A stretch of 64,000 bases of DNA, from the NCBI RefSeq assembly GCF_030717955.1, contig NZ_JAUZVY010000002.1, positions 496,001 to 560,000 on the forward strand. Direction: 5' to 3'. Under the pieces are notes generated by a model. That model worked only from the letters and a program-made list of their open reading frames with translations. It was not told where the DNA came from and did not search any database. Below, one piece after another: positions 50,489 through 56,745 of the stretch (positions are counted from its first letter, which is position 1; the number at the start of each line of letters is the position of its first letter). Origin of the DNA: Alkalimonas delamerensis. GTDB lineage: Bacteria; Pseudomonadota; Gammaproteobacteria; Enterobacterales; Alteromonadaceae. Position numbers and translations under genes: made by a program.

Positions 50489-51006
50489 CCAACCAAATAG
50501 TCTCGGCAAGAATTAAGAATTTCATCAACTTTTTCTCTAACGGGTGCTTTTACCTCTATCGATTCGAGCTTAGAGCCTGGGCCGAGAACATCTCCGACAG
50601 CACCTTTAAAAATATTCTCTACAATTGAATCTTCTTGTTGATTTAAAGGTTGGATGCCATCTGGTGCCGATTTTCCAAGTGCATTGTAAATATACCAGGT
50701 AACGCTATTGGCATACTTGATGCCTAGTTCAGAACTGAGGAAGTCATCAGAAATCTGCAACTGTTCTGAACTAAAGTTTTGGTACAAAATTGATTGGTAT
50801 GTTTCGGCCAAAATACTCACGTCGATTCTGTCTATGCACTCTGCAAATTCTTTTGTCGCAAGTCCTTTCTCGGCACCATCAATTATTGATAGCTTTATTC
50901 CGCCAAAGCTTAAGTCAGCTAGAAACTTTGACGTTTCACTTAGATCACTGTTTCCAGTTGTACTGATTAAAAGTGAAATAGAAAATGCTAGACCAAGATA
51001 GCTCAT
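50482..51006 (-). CDS. Cassette 10: exported hypothetical protein
   Basis: The ATG at 51006 (MSYLGLAFSISLLISTTGNS) is the first inside the cassette; the longer frame to 51042 crosses the attC. The 174-residue protein has a signal peptide and a helical mature domain with two Cys (AECIDRIDV, NSCRDYL). No family recognised. Confidence 0.65.
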   Translation of the reverse strand: MSYLGLAFSISLLISTTGNSDLSETSKFLADLSFGGIKLSIIDGAEKGLATKEFAECIDRIDVSILAETYQSILYQNFSSEQLQISDDFLSSELGIKYANSVTWYIYNALGKSAPDGIQPLNQQEDSIVENIFKGAVGDVLGPGSKLESIEVKAPVREKVDEILNSCRDYLVGS

Positions 51007-51010
51007 AATA

Positions 51011-51098
51011 ATTCCTAAAACGCCCGCCACAAACGCGAGCAACTTGTTGCGAGTCGAGCGCCTAACGGGCGCGTTTTTGATGGCGTTTGTTAGAAATC
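51011..51098 (-). repeat. attC of cassette 9
   Basis: Arms TCCTAAAAC (51013) and GTTAGAAATCA (51089). The second is complementary over 11 bases to the start of cassette 9. The first arm has two extra A compared with the expected TCCTAAC. Confidence 0.88.
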
Positions 51099-51100
51099 AT

Positions 51101-51583
51101 TTAGATTGACTCGAACAAATGCTTAAGCTCTAGCTCTGCTTCTTCGTGTGACTTTGGAGTCAACACATGCGTTGCGTTGAAAGCCGGGATGTATCTCGTT
51201 GAAACCGCATCACTCGGTATCGTTTTACTGTCATTCGTAGTGTAGTAACGATAAAAGTAAACCTTCCCTGCCTCAAAGCTACCTTCAAACTCAACAATCT
51301 TTGGCCCCATGAAAGTATTTGTCTGCAATGCCACTTCATGCATCCCAGGTCGTATTTTCGCTTTCAAAAAGCCAAGGTTGTTCAAACAGCCATTCATCTC
51401 GTCATTTATAAGAAATTTCATACAAAGCGTGACACCATCATTTGCATAAGGTCGATAAACATATACCAACGCATATTCATCTAAAGCATCGATTGGTGCA
51501 TACATAGGTCCCTTAGCAACTGGTCCCGCACAAGCCGCGAGAATGACGGTTACTATGCCTGCCAAAAAAATATGTTTGAACAT
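51101..51583 (-). CDS. Cassette 9: lipoprotein (DUF2846-like)
   Basis: The 160-residue protein has a lipoprotein signal, MFKHIFLAGIVTVILAAC, with Cys 18. The mature part, YALVYVYRPYANDGVTLCMKFLINDEMNGCLNNLGF and RPGMHEVALQTN, FEAGKVYFYRYY, matches the layout of DUF2846-type lipoproteins (a beta sandwich). Function unknown; likely an envelope protein. Confidence 0.75.
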   Translation of the reverse strand: MFKHIFLAGIVTVILAACAGPVAKGPMYAPIDALDEYALVYVYRPYANDGVTLCMKFLINDEMNGCLNNLGFLKAKIRPGMHEVALQTNTFMGPKIVEFEGSFEAGKVYFYRYYTTNDSKTIPSDAVSTRYIPAFNATHVLTPKSHEEAELELKHLFESI

Positions 51584-51599
51584 TTTCTAATCTCTTCTG

Positions 51600-51680
51600 A
51601 TTTCTAACGCTCCGCGCATGCGCGCGAACTTGTGAGCGTCGCAAGGGCCGCAGGCCCTGAATGACGCGGTTTGTTATACG
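51600..51680 (-). repeat. attC of cassette 8
   Basis: Arms TTTCTAAC (51601) and GTTATAC (51673); the core GCGCGAACTTGTGAGCGTCGC is nearly identical in the attCs of cassettes 5 and 7. Confidence 0.92.
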
Positions 51681-52165
51681 CCAGCATGACGCAACCTTAT
51701 GAACAATGCCCACAGCTTCCCGATGCCTACAGAGCCCATAAATAAAATGACTCCGATACCCACGGAAAAAACACCATGCCAATAAAGGTAGGGATTCGTA
51801 CCAAAGTTGGGATCTTGATTTCCAAGGCTTTCACCAAGTGAAATAACACCAAGGCCTGTAAAATAGATACCAATAAGTGCAGTTCCTACAGCAATAAATA
51901 CTCTGAAACACACCTGCACTGGCGTTTCTTGTGGCACTAACCAGCTAGATAACTTATCGCGCAGTAGAATAAGGCTTATACCCATTACCGAATTACTACA
52001 AAAGTGAATTGCGTATACCTGTAATATGCTGGTTGGTACTTCTTCCTGACCAGAAAGCATAATAAAAATTGATGAAGCTAAATTAGGCACTTGGCGTAAT
52101 ATCAGCCAAAGGCCCAGCAAAGCTATCAAGCTGCTGATCAATGACCTTGTTTGCAACTTAACCAT
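51674..52165 (-). CDS. Cassette 8: four-helix membrane protein
   Basis: The start is ATG 52165 with GGAGAGG upstream (MVKLQTRSLISSLIALLGLW); the longer frame to 52219 is attC sequence. The 163-residue protein has four membrane helices (about 9-30, 45-65, 80-105, 128-150). Function unknown. Confidence 0.68.
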   Translation of the reverse strand: MVKLQTRSLISSLIALLGLWLILRQVPNLASSIFIMLSGQEEVPTSILQVYAIHFCSNSVMGISLILLRDKLSSWLVPQETPVQVCFRVFIAVGTALIGIYFTGLGVISLGESLGNQDPNFGTNPYLYWHGVFSVGIGVILFMGSVGIGKLWALFIRLRHAGV

Positions 52166-52175
52166 GACCTCTCCG

Positions 52176-52256
52176 TGTATAACGCTCCGCGCATGCGCGC
52201 GAACTTGTGAGCGTCGCAAGGGCCGAATGGCCTAAATGACGCGGTTTGTTAACTGC
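52176..52256 (-). repeat. attC of cassette 7
   Basis: Arms GTATAAC (52177) and GTTAACTGC (52248), the latter complementary to the start of cassette 7. Confidence 0.92.
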
Positions 52257-52863
52257 CGGTACCAACATTACGCTTTTCCATGTAAGCAAACAAACCGGCA
52301 GCGTTTAAATCTGTAGATTCTTGCAAACCTGCAAATACGCCCTTTTGATCCTCTGGTTTACGATGTTGCCCCAATTTTTCCTTTGCTTGTATTTCGTCGA
52401 TAACAATTTTAAAACCGACAACACCGTTACGAAGCTTTGACTGATAATCAGCTGGTATAATTTCAGGATTATTTAGCAGCTCAGGTTCATATTTAACAAT
52501 TAGGTTATCCATAGCCTGCTGATTTTCGTTGTCATCAAGGATAGTGAGGTAACCATAACAATGAACAGCCGAATAATTCCAAGTTGGTACCGCTGGCTTA
52601 GTTACATACCAACTTGGAGAAATGTAGGCATGTGGCCCTTGAAAAATGACGAGTACCCTTTGGTTCTCAGCAATTTGCCAGTGCAAATTTGATTTTGCAA
52701 AATGACCAAATAGCAAGCCAAGCCCATCATCGTTCGGTTCATAAATAAGGGGCAAGTGCGTTGCATTAAGATCAGCACTAATGAGCGTTCCAAAGCCATT
52801 CTCAGCGATTAATTCGCTGATTATTAATGGATCTTTTACTTCAAGATTCTTAGGTATGTACAT
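52249..52863 (-). CDS. Cassette 7: PaiB-family FMN-binding protein
   Basis: The 204-residue protein has the split-barrel PaiB pattern: MYIPKNLEVKDP, THLPLIYE, GHFAKSNLHWQ, VIFQGPHAYISPSWY, VPTWNYSAVHCYG. PaiB proteins bind FMN and in Bacillus affect sporulation and protease genes; the activity is not settled. It is cytosolic. It ends in the attC arm. Confidence 0.9.
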   Translation of the reverse strand: MYIPKNLEVKDPLIISELIAENGFGTLISADLNATHLPLIYEPNDDGLGLLFGHFAKSNLHWQIAENQRVLVIFQGPHAYISPSWYVTKPAVPTWNYSAVHCYGYLTILDDNENQQAMDNLIVKYEPELLNNPEIIPADYQSKLRNGVVGFKIVIDEIQAKEKLGQHRKPEDQKGVFAGLQESTDLNAAGLFAYMEKRNVGTGS

Positions 52864-52881
52864 GATTCTCTATTGCGATAG

Positions 52882-52941
52882 CAGTTAACGCTCAAAGCAG
52901 CCGCGCGCTGTTAAGCGTCGGCTGACTTTGCTTGTTATGAG
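52882..52941 (-). repeat. attC of cassette 6
   Basis: Arms GCAGTTAAC (52881) and GTTATGAGTAAC (52934). The second matches the start of cassette 6 over 12 bases. Inner part close to the attC of cassette 1. Confidence 0.9.
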
Positions 52942-53407
52942 TAACCCTCTCTTTCACAAAAAGATACCAAAGATCACTCTCACTCTTAATGATTTCCGCC
53001 GAATGCCCATGTCCGGGTGATTCAACAAAGATTAAATACCGTTCACCACTATCAAATGTTAATGATGGCGAACAGCTGCCATTGGGGTACGGGGCTCGAT
53101 ATGCCTGTTGGCTCCAGAACTCTTGTGCACGGTGTTGATCAAAGTCATTATCAATGTGCGATTGCCTAGCTCTAAACTTTACCCACTGAAACTCAGCTGG
53201 CATTTGGCCTTTTATTACCTCAATAGTCCTGAAATAAGACAACATGGTCGTATCAACTAGTTCAGCCAACACAATGGTCTCAGTTGTATCAATAAGCTCT
53301 TCATGATTTAACAAAGCACCTTGCATCCTGGCAGAGCATGAAAATGCGGGCCAAGAAACAAATAAGAGCAAAACTATCGTTGTTAACTGTTGCATATAGT
53401 TACTCAT
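52892..53407 (-). CDS. Cassette 6: exported protein whose frame fills the cassette
   Basis: The 171-residue protein has a signal peptide (cut near AFSCS) and a mature domain with IVLAELVDTTMLSYFRTIEVIKGQM and GSCSPSLTFDSGERYLIFVESPGHG, reminiscent of tissue-inhibitor-like (TIMP/OB-fold) exported proteins. The frame covers 516 of the 521 bases of the cassette. The start ATG lies in the recombination arm, and the last 16 residues (THNKQSQPTLNSARLL) are encoded by attC. Function unknown. Confidence 0.7.
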   Translation of the reverse strand: MSNYMQQLTTIVLLLFVSWPAFSCSARMQGALLNHEELIDTTETIVLAELVDTTMLSYFRTIEVIKGQMPAEFQWVKFRARQSHIDNDFDQHRAQEFWSQQAYRAPYPNGSCSPSLTFDSGERYLIFVESPGHGHSAEIIKSESDLWYLFVKERVTHNKQSQPTLNSARLL

Positions 53408-53482
53408 AACGCCCCGCGCAAGCGCGCGAACTTGTGAGCGTCGCAGGGGCCGCAGGCCCCGAATGACGCGGATTGTTAGGTG
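53403..53482 (-). repeat. attC of cassette 5
   Basis: Arms CTCATAAC (53403) and GTTAGGTG (53475), the latter complementary to the start of cassette 5. Same subfamily as the attCs of cassettes 7 and 8. Confidence 0.92.
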
Positions 53483-53487
53483 ATAGC

Positions 53488-53961
53488 TTAATAGCCATCA
53501 GCGACCAATTTGAAAGCCATACCACCAACTGTGCTGTCTTCGCTGAACGTAATATCAACTAATGAGCCACGATCTGGCGTGCCATAACTAATAGAAAACG
53601 AGCCACTGTTAATCGTTAATTGGTTTCCGAAATTACTGCCTGGAGACAGGCATGAAATTGCATTTATTACAGCAATAGCTGCGAACTCAGCTGAGGCATG
53701 TTCCATAAGATATGAGCATACATTTTTGGCGGCAGGATAATCACTATGTTCGCAACGCTTAGCAAACAATACGATCTCCGGTGTATCGTTAAAGTTTGAA
53801 CCCCAAGACGTTCGGAAAACAAACTCCTTGGTTTCGTTAGGGTTTACTGAACCGACAAATGATCGAAGGACATCACAAAACTCAGTTGATTGCTCCGCAT
53901 AAGCTGCAGGATAAATACATGAAGCCATCAAAAAAATCATCGAAGTAAGAGAGACTTTCAT
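53488..53961 (-). CDS. Cassette 5: exported hypothetical protein
   Basis: The 157-residue protein has a signal peptide (cut near AAYAEQ) and four Cys in the mature part. FGNQLTINSGSFSISYGTPDRGSLVDITFSEDS suggests a beta-rich C-terminus. No family recognised. The ribosome site lies in the first bases of the cassette (GGTGGGAAATG). Confidence 0.65.
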   Translation of the reverse strand: MKVSLTSMIFLMASCIYPAAYAEQSTEFCDVLRSFVGSVNPNETKEFVFRTSWGSNFNDTPEIVLFAKRCEHSDYPAAKNVCSYLMEHASAEFAAIAVINAISCLSPGSNFGNQLTINSGSFSISYGTPDRGSLVDITFSEDSTVGGMAFKLVADGY

Positions 53962-53965
53962 TTCC

Positions 53966-54058
53966 CACCTAACGCCTAAATTTAGCGCGGAAAGCCGCGC
54001 AGCGGGTTGACGTCGCAGCCAGCGCCTTTTGCTGGCGATAAAATTTACTTGTTATATC
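53966..54058 (-). repeat. attC of cassette 4
   Basis: Arms CACCTAAC (53966) and GTTATATCG (54051). The inner 60 bases are nearly identical to the neighbouring attC of cassette 3. Confidence 0.93.
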
Positions 54059-54485
54059 GCTTTTTAAAGGACTCATAATCTTTTCCCGGCAAAGATACTA
54101 CGTTTTTAATTAAATATCTCACGCCGCCATATGTAATGCTGACATCCACAGAAACCGCTCTCTGCTTGCTAACTTCAATGTCTGAACGATTAAACCCTTT
54201 TATTTCAGAACTTATCATTACGGTACATGACGAAGCTAACTTTTCGGAGTTCTCGTAAATGTCCAGGCAAACTTCAGATGATTTGTGTCCGTTTAAGTCG
54301 ACTTCCGGATAAATAATTATGATCCAGCTATCGTCCCAAGAGTCGCTTTCTCCATTGACTAAACGATGAAATCCTAATTTTTCAGCCTCTTCAATTGTAA
54401 TCGCCTTCTCAGAAATAGAAACTGAAATCGCCGAGCAAAAACTTGCCCATATGGCGCAAAGAAAAAAGCTCAGAATTTTATACAT
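54045..54485 (-). CDS. Cassette 4: exported hypothetical protein
   Basis: The 146-residue protein has a signal peptide (MYKILSFFLCAIWASFCSAIS) and a beta-rich mature part (DDSWIIIIYPEVDLNGHKSSEVCLDIYENSEKLASSCTVM) with two Cys. No family recognised. AT-rich compared with backbone genes. The stop lies in the attC arm. Confidence 0.65.
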   Translation of the reverse strand: MYKILSFFLCAIWASFCSAISVSISEKAITIEEAEKLGFHRLVNGESDSWDDSWIIIIYPEVDLNGHKSSEVCLDIYENSEKLASSCTVMISSEIKGFNRSDIEVSKQRAVSVDVSITYGGVRYLIKNVVSLPGKDYESFKKRYNK

Positions 54486-54497
54486 GTTTCACTCACG

Positions 54498-54589
54498 ATA
54501 TAACGCCCAAATTTAGCGCGGAAAGCCGCGCAGCGGGTTGACGTCGCAGCCAGCGCTTTTTGCTGGCGATAATATTTGTTTGTTATAGC
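54498..54589 (-). repeat. attC of cassette 3
   Basis: Arms GATATAAC (54497) and GTTATAGC (54582), the latter complementary to the start of cassette 3. Confidence 0.93.
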
Positions 54590-54792
54590 TAAACCCCGCC
54601 AAAATAACTTAAGGTATAAACAACACCTATACCAAATAGTGCCAGCCCAGAAATAATAAACAATTGCTTTCTACGCGTGACTTCGGCGTCTGACATTTCA
54701 TGCGATTGCTTAAATGGTAAATAGCCTAAGCCTTTGGCGAGATGATTGATTCCAATACAATAACCCAAAACCGCCATTATGATTTGAAACAC
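54589..54792 (-). CDS. Cassette 3: small membrane protein
   Basis: The 67-residue protein starts at GTG 54792 with GGAG upstream and has two membrane helices (about residues 2-20 and 44-63) joined by a charged loop. Function unknown. The cassette is only 311 bases long. Confidence 0.6.
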   Translation of the reverse strand: MFQIIMAVLGYCIGINHLAKGLGYLPFKQSHEMSDAEVTRRKQLFIISGLALFGIGVVYTLSYFGGV

Positions 54793-54807
54793 TAACCTAC
54801 TCCTTTA

Positions 54808-54908
54808 GCTATAACGCCTGAGTTCACCGGCATTTGCGGCGATGCCTGCTTTTGCACAAGCAAAAGTAGGCGGCGGGTCAAATGTCTGGTGCAACGTATT
54901 GTTGGGCG
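54808..54908 (-). repeat. attC of cassette 2
   Basis: Arms GCTATAAC (54808) and GTTGGGCGGC (54901), the latter complementary over 10 bases to the start of cassette 2. Inner CGCCG...CTTTTGCAC/(AA)GCAAAAG pairing. The longest well-formed site. Confidence 0.9.
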
Positions 54909-54968
54909 GCAACTCATCATGCATAGACAGTTCTACAATGTGCGTTACCTATAGCGCGCGCCCAGTTA

Positions 54969-55979
54969 TTACAGCCTATCTTCCGCATCCCCTTGAAGCT
55001 TTTGTAGCAAACGCTCGAATGTTGGGTTATCGGATCGCAATTTCTCGATGTCAGCATTTCGGGCATAACGACGCGCCATTTTTCCATTGCGATTAGTGAG
55101 CATAAATGTGGCGTTGTGGTATTCCGCACTTACATAGTTATCTAGCCAATCCTCAACGCCATGCTTTAACTCGACTATTTCTACGCCTAAATCTATTAGC
55201 TTTGAAATCTGTTCGTGCTGAAGCTCCGCGTCAGATATCGGCGTTACTATCGCGGCAACGTGTCTTTGATTGTTGCTCATTAAGTGCTCGGCGAGTTGCG
55301 CAACCGCTAACTGCCCACCTGCTGCTACAACGTTATAACGAGCATTTATGCCACAGCGTCCGAGCAAGATTTCAATGGCTCCGACATCGCTCTCACCCTC
55401 AACCAGAATGCTCCACGACGCTCCCTGATCCCGAGTGGTAGTGTCTTCGCTAGAGGCCTCTAATTCCGACAAATACGTCTTCAAAGGATAGAACGGCTGG
55501 CCATAGTTTGACGCATAACGACGTTTCACCCGCATAGCTTCGCGAAGCTTAATCTTTCCTTCCTCTATGAGGATAAGATCATCGTGACCAAAAAGAATGA
55601 GATTAAGTTCCTTTCCGTACAGAAGCGCGTCAACCGCCTCTTTGCTGTAGTCAGACATGGAAAAAAATACACCGATAGTGCCAGTGAGTTTCCCGTCAAC
55701 TTTACCTTTGAAGGCATATAGAGAAGATGCAGGGATCGGTGAAGAGTGCCATTTGGCTTCAAGTAGATAAAAGCTTTCTCCAATAGCAAAGGAACCATCA
55801 ATCTCTTCACCTGAAGGCCGCATGCTCGTGCGTGGCTCCATTTGCTCCTTAGACAACATGCCGTTAAGGATTTTCTCGAAGACCCGCCCCCTCTTCTGAA
55901 ACCAGACGCGATCACTGTTTTGCGGCGGCTCCAGCCAATCCTTTAACCTGAGATTTTCCAAATCAAGCTCACTATTCAT
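54969..55979 (-). CDS. Cassette 2: PD-(D/E)XK nuclease fused to a TOPRIM-like domain, candidate phage defence
   Basis: The 336-residue protein (ATG 55979; a TTG at 56006 is possible) has an N-terminal restriction-endonuclease-like domain: RGRVFEKILNGML (helix Glu), GEEIDGSF (metal Asp) and YLLEAKW (ExK), about residues 30-90. After a linker near residue 185 comes SILVEGESDVGAIEILL, a TOPRIM-type Glu motif, then AAIVTPISDAE, which could be a weak DxD motif. The order nuclease plus TOPRIM recalls OLD- and Mrr-type defence proteins, but this exact combination I do not know as a named system. It is the second newest cassette. Confidence 0.7.
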   Translation of the reverse strand: MNSELDLENLRLKDWLEPPQNSDRVWFQKRGRVFEKILNGMLSKEQMEPRTSMRPSGEEIDGSFAIGESFYLLEAKWHSSPIPASSLYAFKGKVDGKLTGTIGVFFSMSDYSKEAVDALLYGKELNLILFGHDDLILIEEGKIKLREAMRVKRRYASNYGQPFYPLKTYLSELEASSEDTTTRDQGASWSILVEGESDVGAIEILLGRCGINARYNVVAAGGQLAVAQLAEHLMSNNQRHVAAIVTPISDAELQHEQISKLIDLGVEIVELKHGVEDWLDNYVSAEYHNATFMLTNRNGKMARRYARNADIEKLRSDNPTFERLLQKLQGDAEDRL

Positions 55980-56038
55980 GGAAGTTATCTGAAAAAACTT
56001 TAGCAAAACTAACAGAGCCTAACTCTGCTGGCCTTGCC

Positions 56039-56096
56039 GCCCAACGCTCAAAGCAGCCGCGCGGCTGTTGGCGTCGGCTGCCTTTGCTTGTTAACT
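56039..56096 (-). repeat. attC of cassette 1
   Basis: Arms GCCCAAC (56039) and GTTAACTTGC (56090). GTTAACTTGC is an exact match to the first bases of cassette 1 at 56523 on the minus strand, proving the attI/cassette junction. Confidence 0.95.
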
Positions 56097-56504
56097 TGCA
56101 TCTGCGTACCAGCCGTCATAATCCTCACCGTCCACTAATTGAAGATTATAACCATAACTAACAATTTCATAATTATCTGAAAGTCTGAACACAGTATGGC
56201 CGAACTTGTTCAGTTTTACGGATAGCAAAAACTTTCCAGAGACCTGTTGTTTCTTTTTACACCATAACATGTGCTTTTGTATATAAAGAGGCCCTTTGTG
56301 GTCTGGGTAGTTAGAACTTGATATTACACTTTTCCCCAAATGAAATAACTCCCAGCTAGGATCTATCCAGATGTATGGTTTGCCACTACCCGAGTTTTTC
56401 CTAGTTTGAATTTTCAATGAGTTGGTTGCAGCTATTACCAGTAAGGGAGAGTACTTAAACTTTCTTACGCTCTTACCATATTTTTGGAAATCGATTTTCG
56501 ACAT
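56091..56504 (-). CDS. Cassette 1 (newest): hypothetical protein
   Basis: The 137-residue protein starts at ATG 56504 (MSKIDFQKYGKSVRKFKYSP), right behind GCAGGGAG inside the cassette; the longer frame to 56594 is attI DNA. It is basic and soluble, with TNSLKIQTRKNSGSGKPYIWIDPSWELF and KGPLYIQKHMLWCKKKQQ. I recognise no family. Its TAA stop lies in the attC arm. As the cassette next to attI it should be the best expressed from Pc. Confidence 0.65.
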   Translation of the reverse strand: MSKIDFQKYGKSVRKFKYSPLLVIAATNSLKIQTRKNSGSGKPYIWIDPSWELFHLGKSVISSSNYPDHKGPLYIQKHMLWCKKKQQVSGKFLLSVKLNKFGHTVFRLSDNYEIVSYGYNLQLVDGEDYDGWYADAS

Positions 56505-56514
56505 AAGCTCCCTG

Positions 56515-56650
56515 CAAGTTAACAGCTTAGTAGTTTGGAAAATCCCTTCTTTCCCCGCGGGATTTTCCCTTCTATCTTTTTTCGATTTCATCAATCTAGC
56601 GAACTACCTGCGCTAAATCAACAACTTCATAACGAAGGTGTAAATTTTTA
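56515..56650 (-). other. attI recombination region
   Basis: The crossover point is G/TT at 56523/56522 (minus strand AAGCTGTTAACTTGC), defined by the match with the attC of cassette 1. No gene lies in this stretch; it carries the likely Pc promoter and the start of the intI leader. The similar CTTGCAGGG occurs again on the minus strand at 56669-56677. Confidence 0.8.
56593..56621 (-). promoter_or_regulatory. Candidate cassette promoter Pc
   Basis: On the minus strand TTGATT (56621-56616) and TAGATT (56598-56593) are 17 bases apart, pointing into the array and ending 70 bases before the junction. Confidence 0.6.
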
Positions 56651-56682
56651 TGCAAAAAGCAGGGGTTTTCCCTGCAAGCGAC

Positions 56683-56725
56683 TTGCTTACAATAAATTTA
56701 CTGACTACTGTTTATTTATACATGC
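56683..56725 (+). promoter_or_regulatory. intI promoter with LexA-like box
   Basis: TTGCTT (56683) and TACTGT (56706) are 17 bases apart. TACTGTTTATTTATACATGC (56706-56725) resembles the LexA box TACTGT-N8-ACAGTA, with the left half perfect, and overlaps the -10, so intI should be SOS-controlled. Confidence 0.7.
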
Positions 56726-56745
56726 TTATTTTTGAGGTTCGTGCA

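Noticed and set aside
51513..52219. Frames starting MRRSQVRAHARS or containing it upstream of cassette genes
   Set aside because: This peptide is attC sequence in translation. The real starts lie just inside the cassettes with good ribosome sites.
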